From Streptomyces marianii (GTDB lineage: Bacteria; Actinomycetota; Actinomycetes; Streptomycetales; Streptomycetaceae), in contig NZ_VAWE01000001.1 in the NCBI RefSeq assembly GCF_005795905.1, forward strand, positions 3,511,001-3,575,000: 64,000 nucleotides of DNA, in the 5' to 3' direction. The translations under genes and the position numbers were made by a program. The number at the start of each line of letters is the position of its first letter. The first letter of the stretch is position 1. Shown here piece by piece: positions 16,396 to 26,301 of this stretch. Under the pieces are notes generated by a model, which was not told the DNA's origin, searched no databases, and was given only the letters and a program-made list of their open reading frames with translations.

Positions 16396-18155
16396 TTCTC
16401 AGCCCCTTCGGAGGGAACAGCTTCGGCAGGTTCGGGATCGGGCGCGGTCGGCGCCTCGGCGTTGAGCGACGCGGCCAGCTCGGCCAGTTCCTCGGGGAGC
16501 CGGGCGGACTCGCTCCGGCCCAGTCCCGCCATCTCGACGACGGTGACGCCGTCCTCACCGCGCACGGCACGCACCCACACGCGGCGGCGCTGGATGAACA
16601 GGGAGCCGACGAGTCCGGTGATCGCGGCGACGGCACCGGCGAGGGCGAGTCCGTTGCCCGGCTGCTGGGAGATCTGGAAGCTCGCCCACTCCTTGATCTC
16701 CTTCTCGAAGGTGATCGAGCCGGCGCCGCCGGGGAGCTTCATCGTCTCGCCGGGCAGCAGGGTCTGCTTGAACACCTCGCCCTTGCCGTCCCTGAAGGGC
16801 TCCATCTTGCGGGTGTCCAGCTGGTACACGTTCTGCGGGACACCCGAGTCGACGCCGAGACTGCCGTGGTACGCGCTGAGGTTGAGCGCCGGGAAGACCA
16901 GGGCCGGGAACTGCGAGAACATCTGGCCGTTGCCCTTGCCGGCGTAGGTGGGCACGAAGAACGCCGGGAAGCCGAGCTGTTCCTTCCGGCCGTCCTTGTT
17001 CCGGTAGCCGTCCATCACCTTGATGACGCCGGTGGAGCTGACGTTGTTGTCGACGGGCAGCAGCGGCACGGCGGCCTGGTGGACGATCTGGCCCCTGCCG
17101 TCGCGGACGGTGACGACCGGCGCGTAGCCGTGGGCGAGCAGATAGACCTTGGAACCGTCGATCTCCAGCGGCTCGTTGACCCGGATGACGGCGTTCTGCT
17201 CCTTGCCCTCGGCGCCCTCGGCGTAGGTGACCGCCGCCTCGTAGGTGCGGGCCGTGCCCTTCTGGGGGCCGCTGGGCTCGTACGTGCCCGTGAACTGGTC
17301 CAGGGTGAAGTGGAACGGGGGCAGGTCCTCGATGTCGAACATCGACCCGGACTTGAAGTCGTCGTACTGGGTGAGGGTGTTCGCGAAGCCGTCGCCCTCG
17401 ACGACCAGCTTGCCGCCCTCGGACTTGAAGAGCTGCCCGGCGGCGAAGGCCACGAGCATCACGATCAGGGCGACGTGGAAGAGGAGGTTGCCGACCTCGC
17501 GGAGGTAGCCCTTCTCGGACGCCACGGCGTCCCCGGCGGCATGGGCCCTGAACCGCCGCTTCCTGAGCAGCGCGAGGGCGGCCTCGCGGACCGCCTCGGG
17601 CTCGGCCCCGGTGCGCCACGTGGTGTACACGGGCAGCCGGGTGAGGCGCTTGGGCGCACCCGGCGGACGGCCGCGCAACTGGTCGGCGAACTGCCAGGTC
17701 CTGGGCACGATGCAGCCGATCAGCGAGACGAACAGCAGGATGTAGATCGCGGAGAACCACACCGAGCTGTAGACGTCGAAGAGCTGGAGCTTCTCGAAGA
17801 CCGGCGTCCAGAACTCGTTGTTCGTCTTCCAGGTGCGGACCTTCACCTCGTCCACGCTGTTCTGCGGGATGAGGGATCCGGGAATCGCGCCCAGCGAGAG
17901 CAGGAAGAGCAGGATCAGCGCCACCCGCATGGAGGTCAGCTGGCGCCAGAACCAGCGGATCCAGCCGGCCGTCTCGCGGACGCCCCAGGCGAGCGCGCCG
18001 GCGGGGCCCGGCGCGCGCCGTCCGCCGAAGGAGCCGGGCACGGCCCGTTCCTGCGGGGCGGTGGACAACTGCTCACCCGCCCTGCCGAGGTCCCCGGCCT
18101 CCTGCCCGGCCCGTGCGGCGTCGGCGCTCTCCGTCGTCGTGTCGGTCTTGCCCAT
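16392..18155 (-). CDS. resB: Cytochrome c biogenesis protein ResB
   Basis: A 587-residue membrane protein with a Pro/Ala-rich cytoplasmic start of about 60 residues, membrane helices near residues 75-95, 130-150 and 215-235, a large external domain, and a final helix near residue 500 (GNGLALAGAVAAITGLVGSL). The RALILLFLLSLGAIPGS-type segment (here MRVALILLFLLSLGAIPGSL) and IGCIVPR are typical. With CcsB it forms the System II heme lyase. It lies 3 bp after ccdA and overlaps ccsB by 4 bp, so the operon is tlpA-like, ccdA, resB, ccsB. Confidence 0.93.
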   Translation of the reverse strand: MGKTDTTTESADAARAGQEAGDLGRAGEQLSTAPQERAVPGSFGGRRAPGPAGALAWGVRETAGWIRWFWRQLTSMRVALILLFLLSLGAIPGSLIPQNSVDEVKVRTWKTNNEFWTPVFEKLQLFDVYSSVWFSAIYILLFVSLIGCIVPRTWQFADQLRGRPPGAPKRLTRLPVYTTWRTGAEPEAVREAALALLRKRRFRAHAAGDAVASEKGYLREVGNLLFHVALIVMLVAFAAGQLFKSEGGKLVVEGDGFANTLTQYDDFKSGSMFDIEDLPPFHFTLDQFTGTYEPSGPQKGTARTYEAAVTYAEGAEGKEQNAVIRVNEPLEIDGSKVYLLAHGYAPVVTVRDGRGQIVHQAAVPLLPVDNNVSSTGVIKVMDGYRNKDGRKEQLGFPAFFVPTYAGKGNGQMFSQFPALVFPALNLSAYHGSLGVDSGVPQNVYQLDTRKMEPFRDGKGEVFKQTLLPGETMKLPGGAGSITFEKEIKEWASFQISQQPGNGLALAGAVAAITGLVGSLFIQRRRVWVRAVRGEDGVTVVEMAGLGRSESARLPEELAELAASLNAEAPTAPDPEPAEAVPSEGAEK

Positions 18156-18158
18156 CGA

Positions 18159-18899
18159 TCAGATTCCCACCTGGAAGCCACTGGACCAGCTCTGCATCTC
18201 CTGCACGAGGATGTCCCACACGCCTGTGAGCAGCAGCACGCCGGTCGCGATCATCATGCCGCCACCGATCCGCATCACCCAGACGTAGTGCCGCTTGACC
18301 CAGCCGAACGCACCGAGGGCCTTGCGGAAGGCGATGGCCGCGAGCACGAACGGCAGTCCGAGGCCGAGGCAGTACGCGGCGGTCAGCAGCGCCCCCCGGC
18401 CGGCGCTGCCCTGCTGGGCGGAGAGGAACGTCACCGAGGCGAGGGTCGGGCCGATGCACGGGGTCCAGCCGATGCCGAAGAGCGCGCCCAGGACCGGCGC
18501 CCCCACCAGTCCCGTCGCGGGCCGCTTGTGAAAGCGGAACTCGCGCTGGGTGAGGAAGGGCATCAGGCCCATGAAGAACACGCCCATCAGGATCATCAGG
18601 ACGCCGAGGGCCGTGGTGAGGACTTCGCGGTGTTCCTGGAGGGTCCAGCCGAAGAAGCCGAAGAGGGCCCCTCCGGAGACGAAGACGGCCGAGAAGCCGA
18701 GCACGAAGAGCGCGGCCCCGGAGGCCATCCGTCCCTTGCGGGCCTCCGCAAGATCGGTGCCGGTGACGCCGGTCACGTACGACAGGTAGCCCGGGACCAG
18801 CGGCAGTACGCAGGGGGAGAAGAAGGACACCAGGCCCGCCAGGACGGCGACGGGAAGCGCGAGCAGCATCGCGCCGCTCATGACCGTCTCGTTCTGCAT
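18159..18899 (-). CDS. ccdA: Cytochrome c biogenesis protein CcdA (DsbD transmembrane family)
   Basis: A 246-residue membrane protein that passes electrons from cytoplasmic thioredoxin to the outer-face thioredoxin-like protein. The two redox cysteines lie in FSPCVLPLVPGYLS (about residue 30) and GWTPCIGPTLASV (about residue 108). Six hydrophobic helices are visible. Only 2 bp separate it from the TlpA-like gene upstream. Together they keep the CxxCH cysteines of apocytochrome c reduced before heme attachment. Confidence 0.93.
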   Translation of the reverse strand: MQNETVMSGAMLLALPVAVLAGLVSFFSPCVLPLVPGYLSYVTGVTGTDLAEARKGRMASGAALFVLGFSAVFVSGGALFGFFGWTLQEHREVLTTALGVLMILMGVFFMGLMPFLTQREFRFHKRPATGLVGAPVLGALFGIGWTPCIGPTLASVTFLSAQQGSAGRGALLTAAYCLGLGLPFVLAAIAFRKALGAFGWVKRHYVWVMRIGGGMMIATGVLLLTGVWDILVQEMQSWSSGFQVGI

Positions 18900-18901
18900 C
18901 C

Positions 18902-19504
18902 CTACTTCTCCGCGACCACGGGGTCGATCATGGAGCGGAGCTGCTTGTCGTCCAGTGCCGTCAGGGCGCGGGCCGCGATCTTCCCCTCACGGTCGATGAC
19001 GATCGTGCTGGGGATCGCCTGCGGGTTGAGGCTGCCCTTGGGGAACTTCAGGATCAGCTTGCCGATGGGGTCGTGGAAGCTCGGGTACCGGACGTCGTAG
19101 TCCTTCTCGAAGGCGAGCGCCGGGCCGGTCTGCGGGTCGCGGGTGTTGATCCCGAGGAACTCCACGCCCTTGCTCCGGGTCTCCTCGGCGATCCCGGTCA
19201 GGTAGGGCGCCTCGGCGCGGCAGGGCGCGCACCACGAGCCCCACAGGTTCAGCACGACGACCTTGCCCCTGTAGTCGGCCAGGTCGAGCGGCTTGCCCGT
19301 GAGGTCCTTGCCGGACAGCCGGGGGGCCGCCATGCGCTTGCCCTTGGGAGCGGTGACGATCCCGCCCGTGCCGGTGACGAAGTTGGTGTCACCGCCGCCC
19401 CCGGACCTGCCGTTAGCATCACCGGTGCACGCCGACAGCGTGAGCGCGGCGGCGAGCGCGCCGACGGTGAGCAGGATGCGTCGAGGGGCGGGGGCAGACA
19501 TCAT
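18902..19504 (-). CDS. TlpA/ResA-like thiol-disulfide lipoprotein
   Basis: A 200-residue exported thioredoxin-like protein. It begins with a lipoprotein signal peptide (lipobox LSAC near residue 22) followed by a Gly-rich linker. The redox motif is WGSWCAPCRAEAPYL (CxxC). FLGINTRDPQTGPALAFEK and PSTIVIDREGKIAARALTAL complete the fold. The frame is open well upstream to 20380, but this is shadow; the tandem ATG codons at 19504 and 19501 start the signal peptide. It is first gene of the cytochrome c maturation operon and should reduce apocytochrome c cysteines. Confidence 0.92.
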   Translation of the reverse strand: MMSAPAPRRILLTVGALAAALTLSACTGDANGRSGGGGDTNFVTGTGGIVTAPKGKRMAAPRLSGKDLTGKPLDLADYRGKVVVLNLWGSWCAPCRAEAPYLTGIAEETRSKGVEFLGINTRDPQTGPALAFEKDYDVRYPSFHDPIGKLILKFPKGSLNPQAIPSTIVIDREGKIAARALTALDDKQLRSMIDPVVAEK

Positions 19505-19632
19505 GTGAAAAGTTTCGCATGAGGGTTCAGGCGATCTCGGCCGCCCCCCTGACTGCCCGTAACGCCCCTTGTCAAGGGTGGTTAAGGAGTGTGGCGCGCC
19601 GGGGATCCGCACCCCGCTTTCCGGTGTGCGGG

Positions 19633-20871
19633 CTACGCGGCGTTCTTGAGGAAGGCGTTCCAGCCGCCCACAGGGGGCTGCCCGACCTCGAGGGAGCGGA
19701 GTTTCGTGAGGATCTTCGGGTCCTGCACGTCCAGCCAGTCGCAGAACTGCCGGAACGACACGAGCCGCACGTCCTTCTTTCCGGCCATGGACTTCAGGGC
19801 CTCCTCGACGGCGTCCATGTATATGCCGCCGTTCCACTGCTCGAAGTGGTTGCCGATGAAGAAGGGGGCGCGATTGGACTCGTAGGCCCGCCGGAATCCG
19901 TTGAGGTAGGCGTCGGTGGCCTGCCTGCGCCAGCCCGGGTAGCGGGACGGCATGCCGTTGGTCGAATTCTTCGACTGGTTGGCGAGGATGTTGTAGTCCA
20001 TCGAGAGCACCTCGAAGGAGTGGCCGGGGAACGGCACGGCCTGCAGCGGCAGGTCCCAGACGCCGCCGCGCTTCTCGGGCCACTTCTGGCGGCCGCCGGG
20101 GGAACTCGCGTCGTAGCGCCAGCCGAGCTTCTTCGCGGTCGGCAGGAGACTGTCCTGGCCGAGCAGGCAGGGAGTGCGGCCGCCCACGAGTTCCTTGCGG
20201 TAGTCGAAGGGGAGCGGATCGAGGCCCGTCCAGCCGCTGTTGCTCTTCCACCGGGTGACGAAGGACACGGCCTGGTCGATCTCGTTCTCCCACTGGGCCG
20301 GCGTCCAGTTGCCCACGGACCCGGGTCCACCGCAGAAGTGTCCGTTGAAGTGGGTGCCCATCTCGTGGCCTTCGAGCCACGCCTGCCGCACGTACTTCAG
20401 GGTGTCCTTGATGTGCGCGTCGGTGAGGTAGCCGATGTCGGAGGCGCCGACCGGATTGTTCGGCGGACGGTAGAGCGATTTCCTGGACTCGGGGAGCAGA
20501 TAGAGCCCGGAGAGGAAGAACGTCATCGCCGCGTCGTGGCTCCTGGCGAGTTCCAGGAAACGCGGGAAGAGCCCGTTGCCGACCTCACCCGCGCCGTCCC
20601 AGGAAAAGATCACGAATTGCGGCGGGGCCTGCCCCGGTTCGAGCGGAACCGGGGCCTCGGGCTGCTTCGGCTGCTTTCCCGTGTCGGCGGTCGAGCCGTC
20701 GCCTATGAGACGCACCGGTTCCTTTCCGGGACCGGGCGCCCTGCCGTCGTCACCGCCTTCCCGCCGCTGCTTCCCCCCGCCGCCCGAACCGGCGCCGCAG
20801 CCCGCGGCACCGAGGGCTGCGGCGGCACCGAGTCCCACTCCCAGCAGGCTCCTTCGGGTGATGTTGCGCAT
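19633..20871 (-). CDS. Exported polysaccharide deacetylase-like lipoprotein
   Basis: A 412-residue protein. The start at ATG 20871 gives a twin-arginine-like signal (TRRSLLGVGLGAAAALG) ending in the lipobox AAGC. After a Gly/Pro-rich linker comes a NodB-like domain: FVIFSWDGAGEVGNGLFPRF matches the first deacetylase motif (FSWDG in place of TFDDG), and EGHEMGTHFNGHFCG matches the HxxxH region. The usual double Asp is altered, so catalytic activity is uncertain. It is probably anchored on the outer face of the membrane and may act on cell-wall or surface glycans. A longer frame reaches 20907. Confidence 0.8.
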   Translation of the reverse strand: MRNITRRSLLGVGLGAAAALGAAGCGAGSGGGGKQRREGGDDGRAPGPGKEPVRLIGDGSTADTGKQPKQPEAPVPLEPGQAPPQFVIFSWDGAGEVGNGLFPRFLELARSHDAAMTFFLSGLYLLPESRKSLYRPPNNPVGASDIGYLTDAHIKDTLKYVRQAWLEGHEMGTHFNGHFCGGPGSVGNWTPAQWENEIDQAVSFVTRWKSNSGWTGLDPLPFDYRKELVGGRTPCLLGQDSLLPTAKKLGWRYDASSPGGRQKWPEKRGGVWDLPLQAVPFPGHSFEVLSMDYNILANQSKNSTNGMPSRYPGWRRQATDAYLNGFRRAYESNRAPFFIGNHFEQWNGGIYMDAVEEALKSMAGKKDVRLVSFRQFCDWLDVQDPKILTKLRSLEVGQPPVGGWNAFLKNAA

Positions 20872-20987
20872 GCCGACCGTCCCCGCTTCCCTGTCGCGTC
20901 CCCGCACGTACTCGTATGGAGAGAGATGGCGTGCGGAACGCGAAGGTTCCCGGGGCTAGCACGGAATATGCGGAACGCGCCAGACGG

Positions 20988-21680
20988 CTATGCGCCAAAC
21001 GCCTTCGATTTCCCCTTGACCGGTTTGGCGCCGGCGAGGAGATGAGCCGGAACAAGATCCCGCGCGGGTTCCGAATACGCGACCGAGACGATCCTGTCGC
21101 CCTGGAACGTGAAGGTCGTCAGCGACGCCAGGGTGCACTGCCGCCGGCGCGGGTCGTGCCAGAGCCGGCGCTGCTCCACATGGCTTCGGACGATCCAGAT
21201 CGGCAGCTGGTGGCTCACCAGGACCGCCTCGTGGCCGCGGGCGGCGTCCCGGGCGGAGCCCAGTGCGCCCATCATCCGCACCACCTGGTCCACGTACGGC
21301 TCGCCCCAGGACGGCCGGAACGGGTTGGTCAGGTGCCGCCAGTTGCCCGGCTTGCGCAGCGCGCCGTCGCCGACCCCGAAGGTCTTGCCCTCGAAGACGT
21401 TCGCCGCCTCGATCAGCCGCTCGTCGGTGTCCAGGGTCAGCCCGTGGGACTTCGCCACCGGCGCTGCCGTCTCCTGCGCCCGCTCCAGCGGAGAGGCCAC
21501 CACATGGGTGACGTCGCGGTCGGCGAGGTGCTCGGCGACGCGGTCCGCCATGCGCCGGCCCAGCTCGGAGAGGTGGTAGCCGGGGCGGCGCCCGTAGAGA
21601 ACGCCGTCCGGATTATCCACTTCGCCGTGCCGGATGAGATGGACGACGGTCCTTTCCGTATTCATACCCGTACCAGTCAT
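20988..21680 (-). CDS. Histidine phosphatase (phosphoglycerate mutase-like)
   Basis: A 230-residue protein. The phosphohistidine motif is [11 protein letters not shown] (about residues 14-24), and the second catalytic histidine is in LVSHQLPIW near residue 159. [13 protein letters not shown] carries the conserved Arg and Glu. ATG at 21680 overlaps the hemL stop by four bases (ATGA) and has GGAGG seven bases upstream, so it is translationally coupled to hemL. The much longer open frame to 22547 is shadow of hemL. The substrate is unknown; coupling to hemL does not by itself imply a heme role. Confidence 0.9.
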   Translation of the reverse strand: MTGTGMNTERTVVHLIRHGEVDNPDGVLYGRRPGYHLSELGRRMADRVAEHLADRDVTHVVASPLERAQETAAPVAKSHGLTLDTDERLIEAANVFEGKTFGVGDGALRKPGNWRHLTNPFRPSWGEPYVDQVVRMMGALGSARDAARGHEAVLVSHQLPIWIVRSHVEQRRLWHDPRRRQCTLASLTTFTFQGDRIVSVAYSEPARDLVPAHLLAGAKPVKGKSKAFGA

Positions 21681-22993
21681 GCCGTGGCCTCCGCGGCGGC
21701 GCGGGCGGCGGCGGGCAGCGCGGCGGCGATGCGCTCGACGGCGGCGTCGTCGTGGGCGGCCGACACGAACCAGGACTCGAAGGCGGACGGCGGAAGGTAG
21801 ACCCCTTGGGAGAGCATCGAGTGGAAGAAGGCGTTGAAGCGGAAGGCCTCCTGGCGCTTCGCGTCCTCGTAGTCCCGTACCTCGCCATCGGTGAAGAACA
21901 CCGAGAACATGTTGCTCGCCGTCTGGAGCCGGTGGGCGACGCCCTCCTTGGCCAGCGCGTCCGTGACCAGGCCCCGGACTGCCGCGGAGACCGCGTCGAC
22001 CCTCTCGTACGCGGCGTCGTCCAGCAGTCGCAGCTGGGCGAGGCCGGCGGCGGTCGCGACCGGGTTCCCGGAGAGGGTGCCCGCCTGGTAGACCGGCCCG
22101 GCCGGGGCGAGGTGCCCCATGACGTCGGCACGGCCGCCGAACGCCGCCGCCGGGAAGCCGCCGCCCATGACCTTGCCGAAGGTCATCAGATCCGGTACGA
22201 CACCGTCGACGCCGTACCAGCCGGCCTTCGACGTACGGAAACCGGTCATGACCTCGTCGGAGATGTACAGCGCGCCGTTCTCGGCGCATACGTCCTTGAG
22301 GCCCTGGTTGAAGCCGGGCAGCGGCGGGACGACGCCCATGTTGCCCGGCGACGCCTCCGTGATCACACAGGCGATCCCGCCCGGGTGCGCCCGGAAGGCC
22401 GCGCGGACCGAGTCCAGATCGTTGTACGGCAGCACGATCGTGTCGCCGGCCTGTGCTCCCGTGACACCCGGGGTGTCCGGCAGCCCGAAGGTCGCGACCC
22501 CCGAGCCGGCCGCCGCCAGCAGCGCGTCCACGTGCCCGTGGTAGCACCCGGCGAACTTGATCACCTTGGCCCGCCCGGTGAATCCGCGCGCCAGCCGGAT
22601 CGCCGACATGGTGGCCTCGGTGCCGGACGAGACGAGTCTCACCTGCTCGACCGGGGCCACCCGGGCCACGATCTCCTCGGCGAGCGCGACCTCGCCCTCA
22701 CCGGGCGTGCCGAACGAGGTGCCGCGCGCGACGGCCTCCTGCACGGCCGCGGTGACCTCGGGGTGGGCGTGGCCGAGGATCATCGGCCCCCAGGAGCACA
22801 CGAGGTCCACGTACTCGCGGCCGTCCGCGTCCGTCAGGTACGGGCCGGTGCCGGAGACCATGAACCGGGGTGTGCCGCCCACGGCGCGGAAGGCCCGGAC
22901 GGGAGAGTTCACGCCGCCGGGCGTCACGAGGGACGCGCGGTCGAAAAGCGTCTGCGAAACTGGGGCGTCATAGGGAAAGCTCACGGAATCCAT
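21677..22993 (-). CDS. hemL: Glutamate-1-semialdehyde 2,1-aminomutase HemL
   Basis: A 438-residue PLP enzyme that converts glutamate-1-semialdehyde to 5-aminolevulinate, the second step of the C5 heme pathway after HemA. The PLP lysine is in [18 protein letters not shown] near residue 267. [17 protein letters not shown] near the start and [18 protein letters not shown] are typical. ATG at 22993 ([14 protein letters not shown]) is preferred over the open frame start at 23038. The downstream phosphatase overlaps by 4 bp. The other heme genes lie about 22-28 kb away. Confidence 0.94.
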   Translation of the reverse strand: MDSVSFPYDAPVSQTLFDRASLVTPGGVNSPVRAFRAVGGTPRFMVSGTGPYLTDADGREYVDLVCSWGPMILGHAHPEVTAAVQEAVARGTSFGTPGEGEVALAEEIVARVAPVEQVRLVSSGTEATMSAIRLARGFTGRAKVIKFAGCYHGHVDALLAAAGSGVATFGLPDTPGVTGAQAGDTIVLPYNDLDSVRAAFRAHPGGIACVITEASPGNMGVVPPLPGFNQGLKDVCAENGALYISDEVMTGFRTSKAGWYGVDGVVPDLMTFGKVMGGGFPAAAFGGRADVMGHLAPAGPVYQAGTLSGNPVATAAGLAQLRLLDDAAYERVDAVSAAVRGLVTDALAKEGVAHRLQTASNMFSVFFTDGEVRDYEDAKRQEAFRFNAFFHSMLSQGVYLPPSAFESWFVSAAHDDAAVERIAAALPAAARAAAEATA

Positions 22994-23252
22994 GGTGTCA
23001 GAGGCACGCGACGTTCTTGCGGACAGGTGTTTCACCACACGTCCGTGGGGGAGGTCACTGTCACGATGATCGGGTTGCGCGGCGGGGGCCGTGCGTCCTA
23101 AAAAGCAGTCGGGTGGAGATATGCATCGCGGTGGCGGACTGGGCGAGGGGACTGACGACCTGGGTCCTGAGCCTGCCCGGCGTGGGAGGCACCGGAGGCA
23201 CGAGGCGGGTGCGCCCGAGCCCGTGGAGAACAGGGGTGGCCGAGGTATGGGG

Positions 23253-23684
23253 GTGACCTACAAGTACTTCGGCGCGCCCGACGGCGCGACGGCCGCCCGA
23301 GTGCCGATCTCGATGCGCCCGGAGGAGCTGGGCGGTGACGAGCTCGGCATGGGCGGAATGTTCACCAAGATCAAACCCGAGACGATAGCCGCGATGGTCC
23401 TCACGGGTATCCAGGGCATGCCCCTGCACAAGGTCCCCCCGCTCGAGCTCGTGGTCCTCCACCCCGACTACGCCGTGGTGAAACTCCCGATGACGGTCGT
23501 CGACCCGCTGCGCGACATCGGCGAGGAATCGGTGGGCGCGGCCGCGTTCATCTGGTCCACCGTCCCGGACCGCGGCGGCCCGCGGGACGCGTTCAACGTC
23601 TACCAGCTGCTGCACGAGTGGCAGGACTTCTCGCACCGGTTGCACGAGGCGGGGCACCAGCCGTACTGCCTGGTGTGGCCCTGA
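23253..23684 (+). CDS. Conserved hypothetical protein
   Basis: A 143-residue soluble protein beginning [21 protein letters not shown] do not recognise a named domain; a similar protein beside hemL is, as I recall, common in Streptomyces. The start is uncertain. GTG at 23253 has GAGG at good spacing, ATG at 23247 lies too close to it, and upstream ATGs at 23121 and 23091 open a segment whose third-position GC is clearly lower than the rest, suggesting it is not coding. It is divergent from hemL and convergent with corA. Confidence 0.75.
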   Translation: MTYKYFGAPDGATAARVPISMRPEELGGDELGMGGMFTKIKPETIAAMVLTGIQGMPLHKVPPLELVVLHPDYAVVKLPMTVVDPLRDIGEESVGAAAFIWSTVPDRGGPRDAFNVYQLLHEWQDFSHRLHEAGHQPYCLVWP

Positions 23685-23795
23685 GCGAGGTCCCGCGGTC
23701 CGGGGCGGCGGCCCTGGACCACGAAGGCCCGCGGACCGGGAGCCCGGCGGGCGCACCGCCCCGGGCCCCGGCCGCACGGTGGACCCCGCCGCGGC

Positions 23796-24908
23796 TCAGA
23801 GCCAGCCGTTGCGGCGGAAGCCCCTGTGGATCACGTGACACGCGACCGCGATGACCGCGAGCACGAGCGGATAGCCCCAGACCGAGCCGGTCAACGGCAT
23901 GTGCTCGAAGTTCATCCCGTACGCCCCGCAGACCATCGTCGGCACGGCGACGATCGCCGCCCACGCCGTGATCTTGCGCATGTCCTCGTTCTGCGCGACG
24001 GTCATCTGGGCCAGGTGCGCCTGCAGGATCGAGTCCAGCAGCGCGTCGTACCCGTGGATCTGCTCACCGGCCCTGGCCAGGTGGTCGGAGACGTCACGGA
24101 AGTAGGGCCTTATCTCCGGGGCGATCAGCGACGCGGGCTGGTGGGCCAGGGCCTCCAACGGGCGGTGGAGCGGTGACATGGCCCGTTTGAACTCCAGCAG
24201 CCCCCGCTTGAGCTGGTAGATCCGGCCCGCCTCGCTGCGCCCGGCGGCGCCGCGGCCGGCGTGCCCCGAGAAGACGGCCGACTCGACCGCGTCGATGTCC
24301 TGCTGGACGGCCTCCGCGACGGCGAGGTACTCGTCCACGACGAAGTCCGCCACGGCGTGCAGTACCGATGACGGGCCCTTGGCGAGCTGTTCCGGAGCGG
24401 CTTCGAGTGCCTCGCGGACCGGTCCCAGCGAACCGTGCCGGCCGTACCGCACGGTCACCACGAAGTCCCGGCCTGTGATCACCGTGATCTCGCCCGTCTC
24501 CACCACCTGGGTGGTGGAGGCCACCTCGGCGTGCGCCGCGTGGCCGACCGTCCTGAAGACCGCGAGCACGGTGCCGTCGTACGGCACGACCTTCGCCCTG
24601 CTGTGCGCGTCGACGGCGTCCTCGACCGTGAGGGGGTGCAGCTCGAAGAGCTCGGCGAGTTCCTCGAACTCCTCGCGGGAGGGCTCGTGCAGTCCGATCC
24701 AGACGAAGCTGCCGGCGGGGTCGGCGCCGTTCTCCTCGCGGACCCGGCGCAACGCCTCCGCGGCCGGACAACTCCCGGCCTGCCGCACCCCGTCCGCGTA
24801 GCCCACGCAGTCGACGACGGAACTGCCGAGGGGCGACCGGGCCGGATGGCTGAGGTCGACCCTGCGGCGGTAGACGCGGCGCACCGCGCGGCCGAGGGTG
24901 TGGATCAT
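23796..24908 (-). CDS. corA: CorA family magnesium/cobalt transporter
   Basis: A 370-residue protein with the CorA layout: a large cytoplasmic alpha/beta domain, a long helix, and two C-terminal membrane helices with the signature YGMNFEHMP (GMN) between them near residue 329. The C-terminus is basic (HRGFRRNGWL). It should form a homopentameric channel for Mg2+ and possibly Co2+. ATG at 24908 starts the conserved part, with a distant GGGAG; the longer open frame to 25685 is not supported by family length. It is monocistronic and convergent with the preceding gene. Confidence 0.92.
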   Translation of the reverse strand: MIHTLGRAVRRVYRRRVDLSHPARSPLGSSVVDCVGYADGVRQAGSCPAAEALRRVREENGADPAGSFVWIGLHEPSREEFEELAELFELHPLTVEDAVDAHSRAKVVPYDGTVLAVFRTVGHAAHAEVASTTQVVETGEITVITGRDFVVTVRYGRHGSLGPVREALEAAPEQLAKGPSSVLHAVADFVVDEYLAVAEAVQQDIDAVESAVFSGHAGRGAAGRSEAGRIYQLKRGLLEFKRAMSPLHRPLEALAHQPASLIAPEIRPYFRDVSDHLARAGEQIHGYDALLDSILQAHLAQMTVAQNEDMRKITAWAAIVAVPTMVCGAYGMNFEHMPLTGSVWGYPLVLAVIAVACHVIHRGFRRNGWL

Positions 24909-25339
24909 CGACAACGCGGGCTCCCGGGCGGGCAGGTGGTGGTGCTTCCCCGGCCAGCCTCCCGAACAGGAAGTCGCTTGTAAACGACGGCGGGTGTGCG
25001 AGGCTCCGCGGCCGGGCGCCCGTGTCCCCCACCCGCCGCACGAGCCCGGTGCCGGGTGCCCTCGAACCGGTGCGGGACGGCCGTGCGCCGGAAAGCCGTC
25101 GTCGGGCCGGCGGCGGGAGCGCCGGCGAAAGTCCGGTGAGGGCCCTGAGGCGATCTTGCGTTCGCGGCGTCTTTCGTGCCGTGCACGCATGGTTACCGGA
25201 CATCCTTTTGAGCGGTGAACCAACTCCAGCCGGGCGCCCCGGCTGCCGATGTCCGGACTGCGACCGCCGTGAGTCGCTCCGGCGTGCCGTGGCGGTCCTG
25301 ACACGAGACACGAGTCTCCCGAGCCCGAGGAGGTCCGGC
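24909..25339. other. Intergenic region upstream of corA and a small membrane gene
   Basis: This 431-bp stretch separates divergent genes. Several open frames cross it, but none has a convincing ribosome binding site or domain. It probably holds the two divergent promoters; I could not identify their boxes with confidence. Confidence 0.5.
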
Positions 25340-25729
25340 GTGGGTGACGTTCTGCTGGCCCTGTGCATCCCGCTGACGCTCTGCGCGAGCGGTCTCTACG
25401 CGGTGTGCGACAGCTGGTGGCGCCGCCGCGGGCGCGGGGTGGCGCCACGTCACCTGTATCCGGGCGTGTGCTCCTACGTATACGCCTACGAGCACCCCCG
25501 CGCGCACGCCGGAGCGCGCCTCGCGGAGCGGGAGATGCTCGCCGCCGCGGAGGAGATCGTCGACGAGGCCTACTCGAGGCTGGCCTGGCTGTACGACGGC
25601 ACGTGCACCGGCGCGGAAGGCGGCATGAGCGCCGCCCCGGGCAGCGACCCGCGGCCGGCGCCGGCCGGGTCAGTGCGGACTCCACCCCGGATCACGGCCC
25701 GTCACGGCCAGCACCCGCGCGAACGGTGA
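25340..25729 (+). CDS. Small single-pass membrane protein, unknown function
   Basis: A 129-residue protein with one hydrophobic helix at the N-terminus (DVLLALCIPLTLCASGLYAV, residues about 3-22) followed by a basic stretch (WWRRRGRG) and a soluble tail. GTG at 25340 has GAGGAG at suitable spacing; the frame upstream to 25022 lacks this support. I do not recognise a family. The last 60 bp overlap the 3' end of the convergent TIGR03086-type gene, so the true stop is in doubt only if a frameshift exists. Confidence 0.6.
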   Translation: MGDVLLALCIPLTLCASGLYAVCDSWWRRRGRGVAPRHLYPGVCSYVYAYEHPRAHAGARLAEREMLAAAEEIVDEAYSRLAWLYDGTCTGAEGGMSAAPGSDPRPAPAGSVRTPPRITARHGQHPRER

Positions 25730-26239
25730 CGCGTCCGCCGGAACGCTGACCGCCTCCCCGAACGCGCCGTACCGGCGCGCCCGCGGCGCCATCTCCTCGA
25801 CGGCCGGACCGAGTTCCGCGATCACCCCGGGATCCGGTGCATACTCCTGTCCGGTCGCGCGCGCCAGGTCCCACGCGTGCACGGTCAGATCGGTCAGCAC
25901 CATGTGCCCCACTGTCCTCGCGGGAAGACCGAGCGCACCCGTGGTGCCCTCCTCCGCGCCGGGCTCGGCCCAGGCCTTGACCAGGCGCGCGCACTCGTCG
26001 GCGAAGGCCTCCCGCCAGTCCCCCTCCGCCGTGCGGTCCGGTGTCGCTGAGAAGTCGGTGCCCTGCTTGGCCGCCAGCGCCCGGAAGTTGACCACGACCT
26101 GGAGGAGGTGGTTGATCAGGGCGCGTACGTCGTACTCGGGGCAGGGGGTCGGAGCGGTGAGTGCGTCCCCGGTCACTCCGCGCACCACGGGTATGGCGCG
26201 CTCGGCGGTCGCGGCGAGCAGCTCGCTGATGGTTTTCAT
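25670..26239 (-). CDS. TIGR03086 / mycothiol-dependent maleylpyruvate isomerase-like (DinB fold) protein
   Basis: A 189-residue protein of the DinB/MDMPI-like metal-binding family found in actinobacteria. The pattern ERAIPVVRGVTGDALTAPTPCPEYDVRALINHLL has the conserved TPCPEYDVRALINH motif with the metal-ligand histidine, and later DLTVHAWDLARATGQ carries another. The substrate is unknown; relatives act with mycothiol as thiol cofactor. ATG at 26239 (MKTISELL) is chosen over an open frame to 26290. It is divergent from the AraC-type regulator, which may control it. Confidence 0.85.
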   Translation of the reverse strand: MKTISELLAATAERAIPVVRGVTGDALTAPTPCPEYDVRALINHLLQVVVNFRALAAKQGTDFSATPDRTAEGDWREAFADECARLVKAWAEPGAEEGTTGALGLPARTVGHMVLTDLTVHAWDLARATGQEYAPDPGVIAELGPAVEEMAPRARRYGAFGEAVSVPADASPFARVLAVTGRDPGWSPH

Positions 26240-26301
26240 GCCGCAACGGTGGCGGCGCCGGACCCCGGGCGTCTTGAACAAACGCGACATAGGATCCCGC
26301 C

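Noticed and set aside
19570..19575. TTGACA (minus strand) upstream of the TlpA-like gene
   Set aside because: No acceptable -10 box lies 16-19 bp downstream, so it is not reported as a promoter.
25022..25339. N-terminal extension of the small membrane protein gene
   Set aside because: The extension is Arg/Pro-rich without a domain, and the GTG at 25340 has a good ribosome binding site directly before the membrane helix.
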